Counted from the first letter of the stretch, positions 1 to 9,094 are shown. The stretch is DNA of 64,000 nucleotides from Tranquillimonas alkanivorans (GCF_900115595.1 NZ_FOXA01000002.1:1-64000), one strand, 5' to 3'. A program made the numbers and translations. Notes: generated from the letters alone by a model not told the origin.

Positions 1-7
1 GTGTCTT

Positions 8-90
8 GAGCGCGGCGGCGCCCGGGAGGAGGTGGACGCCGCCGCTCTGTCAACGAACTCACCCAGGGAGGAGGAGGGGCGGTCCGTATC
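8..90 (-). ncRNA. CcsR/cuckoo-like sRNA, distal copy (two anti-SD hairpins)
   Basis: Read on the minus strand this holds two hairpins. The first has arms at 77-86 and 54-64 (one bulged base) and a 12-nt loop CTCCTCCTCCCT at 65-76. The second has GC-rich arms at 37-47 and 8-20 (2-nt bulge) with CCTCCTCCC in the loop. Loops complementary to the Shine-Dalgarno sequence in tandem hairpins downstream of a DUF1127 gene are the hallmark of the CcsR1-4 RNAs of Rhodobacter sphaeroides and of the alphaproteobacterial 'cuckoo' family. More copies may lie beyond the window edge. Transcript ends are inferred, not seen. Confidence 0.72.
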
Positions 91-117
91 CGGTGGAGCG
101 CTGTGGCTCCGAAGAAG

Positions 118-190
118 TAGCGGCGACATCAGGGAGGAGGAGGATGCCGCCGCGCCAGTCAGAGAACCCAGGGAGGAGGAGGGGCTCTCC
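118..190 (-). ncRNA. CcsR/cuckoo-like sRNA, proximal copy (two anti-SD hairpins)
   Basis: This lies just 3' of the DUF1127 stop codon. Hairpin one has 8-bp arms at 182-189 and 162-169 with loop CTCCTCCTCCCT (170-181). Hairpin two has a perfect 11-bp stem (one G-U) at 143-153 and 120-130 with the identical loop at 131-142. Loop identity combined with different but base-paired stems (compensatory pairing) argues for a selected RNA structure rather than a DNA repeat. In R. sphaeroides the equivalent RNAs are processed from the DUF1127 mRNA and affect C1 metabolism and stress resistance. That function is only inferred here. Confidence 0.78.
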
Positions 191-202
191 GAACCGGAAA
201 AC

Positions 203-418
203 TCAGTTCTGGTACGCCGCCTCGTAGGCCACCCGGCGGATGCCCGAGCGACCGATGCCGAGATCGGCAAGTTCGCGGTTGCTCAGCGCGTCGAGTTCGG
301 TCAGGGTCCGGCGGTACAGGCGATAGCGCTCCAGCCGCTCGCCCGCGTCCTTCAGGAACGACGCGATCCGGTCCAGAAGACCCGCTTCGACGGTGCGGGA
401 ATAGTTTGCATAGGCCAT
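203..418 (-). CDS. DUF1127 small RNA-binding protein (CcaF1-like)
   Basis: A 71-residue basic protein. The C-terminal half (about residues 34-66) carries the DUF1127 pattern RRTLTELDALSNRELADLGI followed by an Arg-rich tail segment. The N-terminal half is a short amphipathic helix. I chose the ATG at 418, with GAGG upstream; the longer in-frame reading to 526 adds no conserved sequence. Stop codon and first sRNA hairpin are 13 bases apart, so protein and sRNAs are probably cotranscribed. The R. sphaeroides homologue in the same arrangement, CcaF1, binds RNA and affects sRNA maturation and turnover. The same role here is inferred from family and context. Confidence 0.85.
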   Translation of the reverse strand: MAYANYSRTVEAGLLDRIASFLKDAGERLERYRLYRRTLTELDALSNRELADLGIGRSGIRRVAYEAAYQN

Positions 419-536
419 TGCTCTTGCGCCTCGGTCAGTTCGTTGCATCGGCATCGTGCGCCGCTTGAGACCGAAGATAAGCGGCTGGCCCGTCGCCACA
501 ATCCCGGAAAAGCTCAATGCTGCCATGCAGCAATTG

Positions 537-564
537 CATATGTAGTGCTGACCTATTTTTCAGG
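537..564 (-). promoter_or_regulatory. Possible heat-shock-type promoter of the DUF1127/sRNA locus
   Basis: On the minus strand CCTGAAA (558-564) is followed after 15 bases by CATATG (537-542), which loosely resembles an RpoH-type -35/-10 pair. It would give a leader of about 115 nt. RpoH-dependent control is known for the CcsR locus in R. sphaeroides. The match here is by eye and weak. Confidence 0.28.
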
Positions 565-656
565 CACATCGCCTGTCCCTGCGGCAGCCGCGCCCCCATC
601 TTGCCCCGCGGGGCAAACGGTGCACCCTGAAGCGGAACCAAACGGACGGAGGCGAC

Positions 657-1739
657 ATGCCGGCGACACGCGAAGACATCCTTAACGCCCTGCGCGGGGT
701 CGAACTGCCGGACGGCGGCGACCTCGTCTCCCGCGACCTCGTGCGCGCCGTGGCGGTCGAAGGCGGCACCGCACGATTCGTGATCGAGGCGCCCGACGCC
801 GACGTGGCCCGCGCGCTCGGCCCTGTCCGAGAGGCGGCCGAGGCGGCGGTGGCCCGGCTCGAGGGGGTCGAGGCGGTCTCGGCCGTGCTGACCGCGCACG
901 GGCCGGCCAAGAAGCCCGGGCAAGAGCCGCCGGGCCTGAAGGTCGGGCGGCACCCGACGCCGCAACAGCAGGGCGGGCCGCAGAAGGTCACTGGCGTCGA
1001 CCGGATCATCGCCATCGGTTCTGGCAAGGGCGGCGTGGGAAAATCGACCGTGTCGTCGAACCTCGCCGTGGCGCTGGCACGGCAGGGGCGGCGGGTCGGA
1101 CTGCTCGACGCCGACATCTATGGGCCCAGTCAGCCGCGCATGATGGGCGTGAACCAGCGCCCGGCTTCGCCCGACGGCAAGACCATCATTCCTCTGAAGG
1201 CCCACGGCGTCACGATGATGTCGATCGGGCTGATGGTGGACCCGGACAAGGCGGTGGTCTGGCGCGGGCCGATGCTGATGGGCGCTCTGCAACAGATGCT
1301 GGGGCAGGTGCAGTGGGGCGAGCTGGACATCCTGCTGGTGGATCTGCCGCCGGGCACCGGAGACGTGCAGCTGACTCTGTGCCAGCGCACGGCGCTGACG
1401 GGCGCGCTGGTGGTGTCGACGCCGCAGGACGTGGCGCTGCTGGATGCGCGCAAGGCGCTGAACATGTTCCAGACGCTGAAGACGCCGGTGCTCGGGCTGA
1501 TCGAGAATATGTCGATCTTCCACTGCCCCCATTGCGGCAAGCCCTCTCATCCCTTCGGGGAGGGCGGCGTGAAAGCCGAGGCCGATCGGCTGGGCGTGCC
1601 TTTCCTCGGCGAGCTTCCCCTGAGCGTCAACGTGCGGATCGCGGGGGACGAGGGTACGCCCATCGCGGCGACCGACCGTCCCGAGGCCGAGGCCTATGAC
1701 CGGCTGGCGCACCGCCTGGTCGCCGGCGGCATGGCCTGA
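657..1739 (+). CDS. mrp: Mrp/ApbC Fe-S cluster carrier ATPase
   Basis: A 360-residue cytosolic Mrp/NBP35-family ATPase that holds and delivers Fe-S clusters to apoproteins. Residues 1-80 form the DUF59-like N-terminal domain. A deviant Walker [12 protein letters not shown], follows at about residue 121, then [10 protein letters not shown] (switch region) and DLPPGTGD. The C-terminal CPHCGKP at about residue 288 is the CxxC that binds the bridging cluster. Length is normal for the long bacterial form. The ATG at 657 has an ACGGAGG ribosome site. It stands alone, divergent from the DUF1127 locus. Confidence 0.95.
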   Translation: MPATREDILNALRGVELPDGGDLVSRDLVRAVAVEGGTARFVIEAPDADVARALGPVREAAEAAVARLEGVEAVSAVLTAHGPAKKPGQEPPGLKVGRHPTPQQQGGPQKVTGVDRIIAIGSGKGGVGKSTVSSNLAVALARQGRRVGLLDADIYGPSQPRMMGVNQRPASPDGKTIIPLKAHGVTMMSIGLMVDPDKAVVWRGPMLMGALQQMLGQVQWGELDILLVDLPPGTGDVQLTLCQRTALTGALVVSTPQDVALLDARKALNMFQTLKTPVLGLIENMSIFHCPHCGKPSHPFGEGGVKAEADRLGVPFLGELPLSVNVRIAGDEGTPIAATDRPEAEAYDRLAHRLVAGGMA

Positions 1740-2183
1740 GCCCGCGGGACGGGAATTTATGGTCCCGGCCCGCATCGGTGGGCCGGGGCGGGATCCCGCG
1801 GCACCGGCGCGGGGGCGAGGGGCGGCCACGGGACTTCGAGGGAATGGCTCCTCCATCTCGTGGGCACCGGATGGGCGCAGGAGATGCCGAATATTCGACG
1901 ACCCGCCCGAAACCTCAGGAAACTGCGCCGTTCAAGCAAACCCGTCCTTCTACTAGCGGTGCGAGGCGCGGTTCCAGACGCGCCGAAACGGGCGCGCTGA
2001 GTCACATTTTCGCCAAGCCGCGGAACTTTTTTCCTCCCCTAGGAAGATAACTACATCTTGCGCGGGTGTCGGCCTTGGCGCACCTCAGGTTGTGCTGCGC
2101 ATAGCGTATTGCCCTCGGAATCGCCTTGAAAACAGGCCGGACAGCCAGCCCGAGCCCGTCCGCAGCCGCAGATTTTTGTTGCT
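1740..2183. other. Non-coding stretch between mrp and the dcw leader
   Basis: No convincing gene. Just after mrp two GC hairpins (GGGAC/GTCCC at about 1748-1767 and GGCCC/GGGCC near 1766-1785) could end mrp transcription, though without a good T-run. Around 2026-2060 there is a T-run, CCTAGG and an ACTACATCTTG sequence that could be a -10 region. An open frame entering mraZ from 2092 looks accidental, because it has no conserved residues before the MraZ domain. Confidence 0.4.
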
Positions 2184-2207
2184 TCCCACGAATTCCCGTG
2201 GCATCCC
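2184..2207 (-). promoter_or_regulatory. MraZ box: three GGGA direct repeats with 10-bp period
   Basis: TCCC occurs at 2184, 2194 and 2204, i.e. GGGA three times on the minus strand at an exact 10-bp period. MraZ binds short direct repeats of the TGGGN type separated by 5 bp in its own promoter region in E. coli and mollicutes. This array lies about 275 bp before mraZ and overlaps plausible promoter bases (TTGTTG at 2176, TAAATC at 2208). It is therefore likely the autoregulatory operator of the cluster. The orientation is reversed relative to the gene. Confidence 0.6.
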
Positions 2208-2214
2208 TAAATCA

Positions 2215-2436
2215 TCGAATGGACGGGCAGACAACGAGAGGCGCAAAGACCTCGCGGTAAGCAAAAAGAACCCGAGCAGGTTTCATACAGGCGCCCCGAC
2301 ATTCGTACAAAAGAGATCCGGCGCGCGGGCGAGCAGACATCCCCCCAGGTGGCGCGCGCAGTCGGACGTACCCCGGAAACGGGAGAACGGCGGCGGATCG
2401 AACGGTGGCAGCAGTTCGGTCCGCCGCTTTTCGTTT
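2215..2436 (+). ncRNA. UpsM-like sRNA / prematurely terminated leader of the dcw mRNA
   Basis: The roughly 270-nt untranslated leader between the MraZ-box promoter region and mraZ contains a complete intrinsic terminator ending at 2436, so most transcripts should stop as an RNA of about 200-220 nt. In R. sphaeroides the dcw cluster is preceded by an uncommonly long leader that yields the sRNA UpsM by the same kind of partial termination. Size, place and terminator agree here. The 5' end is an estimate from the candidate promoter. Confidence 0.62.
2390..2436 (+). terminator. Intrinsic terminator inside the mraZ leader
   Basis: A perfect 14-bp stem (one G-U) pairs 2390-2403 with 2414-2427 around a 10-nt loop, followed by TTTTCGTTT (2428-2436). 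It lies 46 bp before the mraZ start, so it should attenuate the whole cluster unless read through. It is among the strongest terminators in the window. Confidence 0.82.
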
Positions 2437-2481
2437 GCGGGCGGCAATTTGGGGACGGGCAGGGTAAGGAGCCACGAAAAA

Positions 2482-3000
2482 GTGGTCCGCACGTTTCGAG
2501 GCGAAAGCGTCCACAAGGTGGACACGAAGGGCAGGGTCTCGATCCCGGCCGGCTTTCGGCGCGTCCTCGAAAGCGGCGATCCCAGCTGGGTCGAAGGCCG
2601 CAATCCCGAGCTCGTCATCGTCTACGGCGACCAGCGCCGCCACTACCTTGAGTGCTTCACCGTCAAGGCCATCCAGAGCGTCGACAAGAAGATCCGCAAG
2701 ATGCCCCGCGCCTCGAAGAAGCGGCGCGCGCTCCAGCGGCTCTACAACGGCCAGGCGGTGCCCACCTCGGTCGACGAAACCGGCCGGTTGGTCCTGCCGA
2801 TCAAGCTGCGCGAGAAGATCGGGCTCGACGGCGAGGCGTTCTTCATCGGCAACGGCGACACCTTCGAGATCTGGAAGCCCGAGACGTACGACGAAGAGGC
2901 CTATGCCGGCCTTGACGAGGATGACGATTTCGATCCCGATGCAGATCCGTCCGTCTATCTCGAAGGCGGAGACCTGGAAGACGACGGAGAGGAGGAGTAA
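2482..3000 (+). CDS. mraZ: Transcriptional regulator MraZ
   Basis: A 172-residue double AbrB-fold (SpoVT/AbrB-like) DNA-binding protein and autorepressor of the dcw cluster. The first copy ([11 protein letters not shown], about residues 11-21) and second copy ([10 protein letters not shown], about 94-103) are the DxxGR motifs of the two swapped-hairpin domains. The tail is very acidic ([12 protein letters not shown]). I chose GTG at 2482 with AAGGAG ten bases upstream, because family similarity begins right there. First gene of a closely spaced operon; rsmH follows after 4 bp. Confidence 0.93.
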   Translation: MVRTFRGESVHKVDTKGRVSIPAGFRRVLESGDPSWVEGRNPELVIVYGDQRRHYLECFTVKAIQSVDKKIRKMPRASKKRRALQRLYNGQAVPTSVDETGRLVLPIKLREKIGLDGEAFFIGNGDTFEIWKPETYDEEAYAGLDEDDDFDPDADPSVYLEGGDLEDDGEEE

Positions 3001-3004
3001 GGCG

Positions 3005-4000
3005 ATGCCATCAGCGTCGGCCGCACCGTCCGCTCCTCACGTGCCGGTCCTGCTGCGTCCGCTTCTGGCCGAGGTCGCGCCGGTCGAAGGTTTCTGGCTC
3101 GACGGCACCTTCGGCGCGGGCGGCTATGCGCGCGGCCTGCTCGAGGCCGGGGCCGACCGCGTGATCGGGGTCGACCGCGACCCGTCCGTCTTTGACATGG
3201 CCGCCGCGTGGAAAGGCGATTTCGGCGACCGGCTCACGCTGGTCGAAGGCACGTTCAGCCAGCTCGACACGTATGCCGGCGCGCCGCTCGACGGCGTGGT
3301 GCTGGACCTCGGCGTATCGTCCATGCAGCTTGACCAGGCCGAGCGCGGGTTCTCGTTCCAGAAAGCCGGGCCGCTCGACATGCGGATGGGGCAAAGCGGG
3401 CCGACGGCCGCGGATATCGTCAACACCGCCGACGAGGGGCTACTGGCCGACATCTTGTTTCACTACGGCGAAGAGCGCGCCGCGCGCCGCATCGCACGCG
3501 CGATCGTCCGGGCGCGCACCGACGCGCCGATCGAGACGACCATGCGGCTGGCCGAGATTGTCGAGGGCTGCCTGCCGCGTCAGAAGCCGGGGCAGAGCCA
3601 TCCGGCGACCCGCAGTTTCCAGGCGCTCCGCATCGCGGTGAACGACGAGTTCGGCGAACTGGTCGACGGCCTGGAGGCGGCCGAGCGCGCGCTGAGGCCG
3701 GGCGGGCAGCTGGCGGTGGTCAGCTTCCACTCGCTCGAGGACCGCGTGGTGAAGCGGTTCTTCCAGGACCGCTCGGGCGGCGGCGGCCGGGGCAGCCGCC
3801 ACGCCCCCGAGATCGAGAAGGCCGAACCGCGCTTCGAGCGCGTCACCAAGGGCATCGGCCCTGACAGGCAGGAACTGGAAGACAACCCGCGCGCCCGCTC
3901 GGCGCGGCTGCGGCTGGGGCGGCGGACCGAGGCGCCGGCGGGGCCGGTGGACCGGGCGAAGCTGGGGCTTCCGAAATTCGAGATCAGGGGCAAGGTCTGA
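3005..4000 (+). CDS. rsmH: 16S rRNA (cytosine-1402-N4)-methyltransferase RsmH
   Basis: A 331-residue SAM-dependent methyltransferase that modifies C1402 in the ribosomal P site. HVPVLL at the N-terminus, [14 protein letters not shown] (SAM-binding glycine loop), [10 protein letters not shown], and the C-terminal [14 protein letters not shown] are diagnostic. Its start at 3005 follows the mraZ stop by 4 bp. The C-terminal 35 residues are basic and probably contact rRNA. Second gene of the dcw cluster, as in most bacteria. Confidence 0.96.
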   Translation: MPSASAAPSAPHVPVLLRPLLAEVAPVEGFWLDGTFGAGGYARGLLEAGADRVIGVDRDPSVFDMAAAWKGDFGDRLTLVEGTFSQLDTYAGAPLDGVVLDLGVSSMQLDQAERGFSFQKAGPLDMRMGQSGPTAADIVNTADEGLLADILFHYGEERAARRIARAIVRARTDAPIETTMRLAEIVEGCLPRQKPGQSHPATRSFQALRIAVNDEFGELVDGLEAAERALRPGGQLAVVSFHSLEDRVVKRFFQDRSGGGGRGSRHAPEIEKAEPRFERVTKGIGPDRQELEDNPRARSARLRLGRRTEAPAGPVDRAKLGLPKFEIRGKV

Positions 4001-4001
4001 C

Positions 4002-4355
4002 ATGCGCAGCGTTCTCTACATCCTCTCCGCCCTCGCCGTGATGGGGCTGGCCTTCTGGGCCTACACCCAGAACTACGAGACGCAGGACTCGCTGGCCGAG
4101 GTCGAGGATCTGCGCCGCCAGATCGCCGACAAGCGCGAGACGCTGGGCATCCTGCGCGCTGAGTGGGCCTACCTGAACCGGCCCGACCGGCTGCGCGAAC
4201 TGGCGCTTATGAACTTCGACCGGCTGGGCCTCTTGCCGCTCGCGCCCGAGCAGTTCGCCGAGGTCGACCAGGTGGCCTATCCGAGCCCCGAACCCGAGCT
4301 CGAGCTTCTGACGGCGCCCGTCACCGTCAGCGCACCGGACGGAGAGTTTCCATGA
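4002..4355 (+). CDS. ftsL: Cell division protein FtsL
   Basis: A 117-residue bitopic protein with one N-terminal membrane helix (about residues 3-21) and a short periplasmic coiled coil (about 30-62) ending in a Pro-rich tail. FtsL with FtsB and FtsQ activates FtsWI at the septum. Sequence conservation is low, as usual. Identification rests on size, topology, the NRPDRLRELA motif after the coiled coil and position between rsmH and ftsI. The stop overlaps the ftsI start by ATGA. Confidence 0.88.
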   Translation: MRSVLYILSALAVMGLAFWAYTQNYETQDSLAEVEDLRRQIADKRETLGILRAEWAYLNRPDRLRELALMNFDRLGLLPLAPEQFAEVDQVAYPSPEPELELLTAPVTVSAPDGEFP

Positions 4356-6142
4356 TCCGCACGCCACTTCGTCCGCTCGCCCGCATCCTGCGCGCCCGCG
4401 AGACGGGGGAGAACCCGGACGCGATCGAGCGCGAGAACCTGCGCCTGCGCCACGAGGAGATGCGTGATCGCGCCCGCGTGCGGGCCGAGGGGCGGCTTCT
4501 GGTGCTGGCCGTCTTCTTCTTCTGCGCCTTCGGCACGGTGGGGGCGCGGATGGGCGTGCTTGCCGCCTCGGTGCCGGAAGAGCCGCGCGCGGCGGCCTCG
4601 GGTGCGTCGATTCTGGCGCAGCGCGCCGACATCACCGACCGCAACGGCCGGGTGCTGGCGACGAACCTCGACACCTATTCGCTCTATGCCCAGCCGCCGC
4701 ACATGATCGACAAGGTGCGTTCAGCCAAGGAACTGGTGAAAATCTTTCCGGACCTCGACGAGGAGCGGCTGATCCGCGACTTCACCGGGAAGCGCAAGTT
4801 CCTGTGGATCAAGAAGAAACTCAGCCCCGAACAGATGCAGGCCGTGCACGAGATCGGCGATCCCGGCCTTCTGTTCGGCCCCCGCGAGATGCGGCTTTAT
4901 CCCAACGGCAAACTCGCGGCCCACATCCTGGGCGGCGCGCGCTTTGGGCAGGAGGGCGTGCACTCGGCCGAGGTCATCGGCGTGGCCGGGGTCGAGAAGG
5001 CGTTCGACGACTACCTGCGCGACCCGGCGCATGACGGCCGGCCGCTGCAGCTTTCCATCGACCTGACGATCCAGTCCGCGATCGAGCGGGTGCTGGCCGG
5101 CGGCATGAAGCTGATGAACGCCAAGGGCGCGGCGGCGGTGCTGATGGACGTGCATTCGGGCGAGATCATCTCGATGGCGAGCCTGCCGGACTTCGACCCC
5201 AACGACCGCCCCGCGCCGCTGACGCAGGGCGACGCCTCGGACAGCCCGCTGTTCAACCGCGCGGTGCAGGGCGTGTACGAGCTGGGCTCGACCTTCAAGA
5301 TCTTTGCCGCCGCGCAGGCGATGGAGCTGGGCCTGGTCAACGCTGACAGCAAGGTGGACGCCGATGCGCCGATGAAGTGGGGCCGCTACTGGATCAAGGA
5401 GTTCCAGGGCAAGAACTACGGCCCTCTGCTGAGCGTCACGGACGTGATCGTGAAGTCGTCGAACGTGGGCACCGCCAACATGGCGCTCCAGATCGGGGCG
5501 AAGCGGCAGCAGGAGTTCTTGAAAAGCCTCGGCTTCTTCGAGCCGACCCCGGTCGAGATGGTCGAGGCGCCAACCGGCGCACCGCTTCTGCCGAAGAACT
5601 GGAGCGACATCGTCACCATCACCGCGTCCTACGGGCACGGCATGTCGGCCAGCCCGCTGCACCTGGCGACGGCGTATTCGTCGCTGCTCAACGGCGGCCG
5701 CAAGGTCGAGCCCACGCTGATCAAGAAGTCGCGTGTGGAATACGGACCCCGCATCGTGCGCGAAGAAGTGAGCGAGGCGGCGCGCAACATGCTGCGGCAG
5801 GTCGTCGTGCGCGGAACCGCAAGTTTCGGCGAGGTCGAGGGCTACGAGGTCGCCGGCAAGACCGGCACCGCCGATAAACCGCGGCCCACGGGCGGATACT
5901 ATAACGACCGGGTGATCGCGACCTTCGCCAGCGTCTTCCCCGCGTCCGACCCCAAGTACGTGCTGATCCTGACGCTCGACGAGCCGGTCGAAACCTCGGG
6001 CTCCGAGCCCCGGCGCACCGCCGGCTGGACCGCCGTGCCCGTGGCCGCCGAGGTGATCCGCCGCACCGCGCCGCTTCTCGGCCTTCGCCCCGTCATTGAA
6101 CCTGCCGAGCCTTCCGGGTTAACACTCGTCTCGAGCCAGTAA
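4352..6142 (+). CDS. ftsI: Septal peptidoglycan transpeptidase FtsI (PBP3)
   Basis: A 596-residue class B penicillin-binding protein. It has a basic cytoplasmic N-terminus and one membrane helix (about residues 48-68), then the dimerisation/pedestal domain from about 80. The transpeptidase follows, with active-site STFK (in ELGSTFKIF), SSN (KSSNVGT) and KTGT (AGKTGTADKP). Translation is coupled to ftsL through the ATGA overlap. The start at 4352 is preferred because the longer frame from 4163 lies wholly inside ftsL. Confidence 0.96.
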   Translation: MIRTPLRPLARILRARETGENPDAIERENLRLRHEEMRDRARVRAEGRLLVLAVFFFCAFGTVGARMGVLAASVPEEPRAAASGASILAQRADITDRNGRVLATNLDTYSLYAQPPHMIDKVRSAKELVKIFPDLDEERLIRDFTGKRKFLWIKKKLSPEQMQAVHEIGDPGLLFGPREMRLYPNGKLAAHILGGARFGQEGVHSAEVIGVAGVEKAFDDYLRDPAHDGRPLQLSIDLTIQSAIERVLAGGMKLMNAKGAAAVLMDVHSGEIISMASLPDFDPNDRPAPLTQGDASDSPLFNRAVQGVYELGSTFKIFAAAQAMELGLVNADSKVDADAPMKWGRYWIKEFQGKNYGPLLSVTDVIVKSSNVGTANMALQIGAKRQQEFLKSLGFFEPTPVEMVEAPTGAPLLPKNWSDIVTITASYGHGMSASPLHLATAYSSLLNGGRKVEPTLIKKSRVEYGPRIVREEVSEAARNMLRQVVVRGTASFGEVEGYEVAGKTGTADKPRPTGGYYNDRVIATFASVFPASDPKYVLILTLDEPVETSGSEPRRTAGWTAVPVAAEVIRRTAPLLGLRPVIEPAEPSGLTLVSSQ

Positions 6143-6159
6143 CGAAAGGCGGGGCCTCC

Positions 6160-7650
6160 ATGACAGGCGAGGCGCGGGCGAGCACTCTCACCCAACTTGG
6201 ACTGACGGCGCAGGGCGGACGCGACGCGCCGGTGACTGGGCTGTCGCTGGACAGCCGCGCGGTGCGGCCCGGACACCTGTTCGCGGCGCTGCCCGGATCG
6301 CGCGTACACGGCGCGGCCTACATCGCGACGGCGCTGGAACAGGGCGCGGGGTCGGTGCTGACCGACCGCGAAGGGGCGCGGCTGGCCGCCGACGCGCTGG
6401 CGGGCAGCGATGCCGCGCTGGTGCTGGCCGAGGATCCGCGCCAGGCGCTCGCCTATGCCGCGGCGCTCTGGTTCCGTCGGCAGCCCGAGACGATGGTCGC
6501 CGTGACGGGCACCAACGGGAAGACCTCGGTCGCCACGTTCACCCGCCAGATCTGGACGGCGCTGGGGCGTGCGGCGGTCAACGTCGGCACCACGGGCGTC
6601 GAGGGTGCGTTCGAGGCCCCGCTTGCCCACACCACGCCCGACGCGATCACGCTGCACCGCGTGCTGGCCGAGGCCGCCGAGGCCGGCGTGACCCACGCGG
6701 CGATGGAGGCATCATCGCACGGGCTGGACCAGCGGCGGCTCGACGGCATCCGCCTGGCGGCGGCGGCCTTTACAAACTTAAGCCAGGATCACCTGGATTA
6801 TCACGGCGATCTCGACAGCTACTTCGCCGCCAAGGCCGGCCTGTTCGACCGCCTTCTGTCCGAGGACGGCGTCGCCGTCGTCAACATCGACGACCCACGC
6901 GGCCCCGAGGTCGCCGCAATCGCTACCGACCGGGGGCAGGACCTGCTGACCATCGGGCGCGGCCCCGACGCGGCGCTGCGCATCGTCGCGCAGCGCTACG
7001 ACGCGACGGGGCAGGAGTTGCGCTGCGCGTGGAACGGGCAGGCGGTGCAGATGCGGCTCAATCTCATCGGCGGTTTCCAGGCCGAGAACGTGCTGGCCGC
7101 CGCGGGGCTCGCCATTGCGAGCGGCTCCGACCCCGACCGCGTGTTCGACGCGCTGCCGCGCCTGACCACCGTCCGCGGCCGGATGCAGCTGTGCGCCCGG
7201 CGCGAGAACGGCGCGGCGGTGTTCGTCGACTATGCCCACACGCCCGATGCCGTTGCCACGGCACTGCGCGCGCTGCGCCCGCACGTGATGGGGCGGCTGA
7301 TCGTCGTCTACGGGGCGGGCGGCGACCGCGACCGGGGCAAGCGCCCGATGATGGGGCAGGCGGCGGCCGAGCATGCCGACCTCCGCATCGTCACCGACGA
7401 CAACCCGCGCAGCGAGGACCCGGCCGCGATCCGCGCCCAGATCCTTGCCGCCGACCCCGACGCGCTCGAGGTCGGCGACCGGGCCGAGGCTATCCTGCGC
7501 GGGGTCGACGCGCTCGAACCCGGCGACGCACTGCTGGTCGCGGGCAAGGGGCACGAGACCGGGCAGATCGTGGGCGACGCGGTCTATCCGTTCGACGACG
7601 CCGAACAGGCGAGCGTCGCCGTCGCGGCGCTGGACGGTCACCTCGCATGA
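6160..7650 (+). CDS. murE: UDP-N-acetylmuramoyl-L-alanyl-D-glutamate ligase MurE
   Basis: A 496-residue Mur ligase adding the third stem residue (meso-diaminopimelate in this group) to the cytoplasmic peptidoglycan precursor. The ATP loop GTNGKTSVATF is at about residue 118, and the central-domain DHLDYHGD follows. DDNPRSEDP near the C-terminus is the DNPR motif that marks meso-DAP-specific MurE. The stop overlaps the murF start by ATGA. Confidence 0.96.
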   Translation: MTGEARASTLTQLGLTAQGGRDAPVTGLSLDSRAVRPGHLFAALPGSRVHGAAYIATALEQGAGSVLTDREGARLAADALAGSDAALVLAEDPRQALAYAAALWFRRQPETMVAVTGTNGKTSVATFTRQIWTALGRAAVNVGTTGVEGAFEAPLAHTTPDAITLHRVLAEAAEAGVTHAAMEASSHGLDQRRLDGIRLAAAAFTNLSQDHLDYHGDLDSYFAAKAGLFDRLLSEDGVAVVNIDDPRGPEVAAIATDRGQDLLTIGRGPDAALRIVAQRYDATGQELRCAWNGQAVQMRLNLIGGFQAENVLAAAGLAIASGSDPDRVFDALPRLTTVRGRMQLCARRENGAAVFVDYAHTPDAVATALRALRPHVMGRLIVVYGAGGDRDRGKRPMMGQAAAEHADLRIVTDDNPRSEDPAAIRAQILAADPDALEVGDRAEAILRGVDALEPGDALLVAGKGHETGQIVGDAVYPFDDAEQASVAVAALDGHLA

Positions 7651-9092
7651 GACTCTGGACGTCGGCCGAAGCCGCCGCGGCCACCGGCGGCCGCGCCACG
7701 CGGGACTGGTCGGCCGACGGCGTGTCGATCGACACCCGCAGCCTGGCACCCGGCGACCTCTTCGTGGCGCTCAAGGACGTCCGCGACGGCCACGACTTCG
7801 TGGCGCAGGCGCTGGAGAAGGGGGCCGCCGCGGCACTGGTCTCGCGCCTCCCCGAGGGCGTGGACGAAGACGCGCCGCTCCTGATCGTGGACGACGTGCT
7901 GACGGCGCTCCAGGCGCTCGGCCGCGCGGGCCGCGCCCGGACGCGGGCGCAGGTGGTCGGCGTGACCGGCTCGGTCGGCAAGACCTCGGCCAAGGAGATG
8001 CTGCGCGTCGTCTTCGGCGGGCAGGGCATGGTGCACGCGGCCGAGAAGAGCTTCAACAATCACTGGGGCGTCCCGCTGACACTGGCGCGGATGCCCGCCG
8101 ACGCCGACTTCGCGGTGATCGAGATCGGGATGAACCACCCGGGCGAGATCGCGCCGCTGTCACGCATGGCCCGGCCGCACGCCGCGCTGATCACCACCGT
8201 CGCGCCGGCCCACCTGGCGGCCTTCGACAGTGTCGAGGGCATCGCGCACGAGAAGGCCTCGATCTTCGAGGGCCTCGAGCCCGGCGGTCTGGCCGTCGTC
8301 AACGCCGACCTTGCCACGACGCCGATTCTCTCGGCGTCCGCCCAGCGGGCGGGCGCGCGGCTGGAAACCTTCGGGGAAGGCGAAAACGCCGACCACCGGC
8401 TACGAGAGGTCGCCGTGGGCGAAACCACGACCACGGCGCGCGCCGTCTCGGGCGGGGCGGAGGTGCTGTTGAAGGTCGCCACGCCGGGACGTCACTTCGC
8501 GATGAACGCGCTCGGCGTGCTGGCGGTAGCGAGCGGCGTCGGCGCCGACCCGGCCCGCGCGCTTTGCGACTTGGCCACGTGGACGCCGCCCGAGGGGCGC
8601 GGCACGCGCGAGACGCTGGTGCTCGATACCGTGGACGACCACCTGACGATCGACCTGATCGACGACGCATTCAACGCCAACCCCGCCTCGATGTCCGCCG
8701 CGCTCGACATGCTGGCCTCGGCCAAGCCGCAGGACGGCAAGGGCCGGGTGTCGCGCGGGCGGCGCATCGCGATCCTGGGCGACATGCTGGAGCTCGGGCG
8801 GGAAGAGGCGCGGATGCATGCCGACCTGGCCGACCTGCCGGCGATGGACAAGGTCGCCGTCGTGCACTGCGTTGGGCCGCTCATGCGACACCTGCACGAC
8901 GCGCTGCCCGAGGACCGCCGCGGCGCCTGGGCTGAAACGGCCGAGGAACTCGCCACGCGCGCCCACACGCTGGCCGATGCCGGCGACATCGTGCTGGTGA
9001 AGGGGTCGAAGTCCAGCCGCGTCTCTCTCGTCGTTGACGCCATCCGAAAATTGGGCCATCGCCGCGCGACCGAAGGCGAAGGGGACCGCTGA
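7647..9092 (+). CDS. murF: UDP-MurNAc-tripeptide D-alanyl-D-alanine ligase MurF
   Basis: A 481-residue Mur ligase that adds the D-Ala-D-Ala dipeptide. [16 protein letters not shown] is the N-terminal UDP-binding domain. [12 protein letters not shown] (about residue 110) is the ATP loop, and [10 protein letters not shown] and [11 protein letters not shown] are MurF signatures. The start at 7647 overlaps the murE stop. A small insertion rich in Gly/Arg ([10 protein letters not shown]) lies just before the GDMLELG motif. mraY follows after 2 bp. Confidence 0.95.
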   Translation: MRLWTSAEAAAATGGRATRDWSADGVSIDTRSLAPGDLFVALKDVRDGHDFVAQALEKGAAAALVSRLPEGVDEDAPLLIVDDVLTALQALGRAGRARTRAQVVGVTGSVGKTSAKEMLRVVFGGQGMVHAAEKSFNNHWGVPLTLARMPADADFAVIEIGMNHPGEIAPLSRMARPHAALITTVAPAHLAAFDSVEGIAHEKASIFEGLEPGGLAVVNADLATTPILSASAQRAGARLETFGEGENADHRLREVAVGETTTTARAVSGGAEVLLKVATPGRHFAMNALGVLAVASGVGADPARALCDLATWTPPEGRGTRETLVLDTVDDHLTIDLIDDAFNANPASMSAALDMLASAKPQDGKGRVSRGRRIAILGDMLELGREEARMHADLADLPAMDKVAVVHCVGPLMRHLHDALPEDRRGAWAETAEELATRAHTLADAGDIVLVKGSKSSRVSLVVDAIRKLGHRRATEGEGDR

Positions 9093-9094
9093 AC

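Noticed and set aside
8-190. Regularly spaced GGGAGGAGGAGG motifs suggesting a CRISPR or minisatellite
   Set aside because: The repeats are the loops of four hairpins with different complementary stems on the minus strand, beside a DUF1127 gene; they fit an sRNA array and lack CRISPR-like repeat length and unique spacers.
435-1856. Long open frames opposite mrp, and similar ones opposite mraY-murF, the ClC gene, topA and the dehalogenase
   Set aside because: High GC content produces long antisense frames; their products are Arg/His/Gln-rich without motifs, and each lies over a clear gene.
2092-2481. Open frame continuing upstream of mraZ
   Set aside because: It has no MraZ similarity, runs through the leader terminator, and a good ribosome site precedes GTG at 2482.
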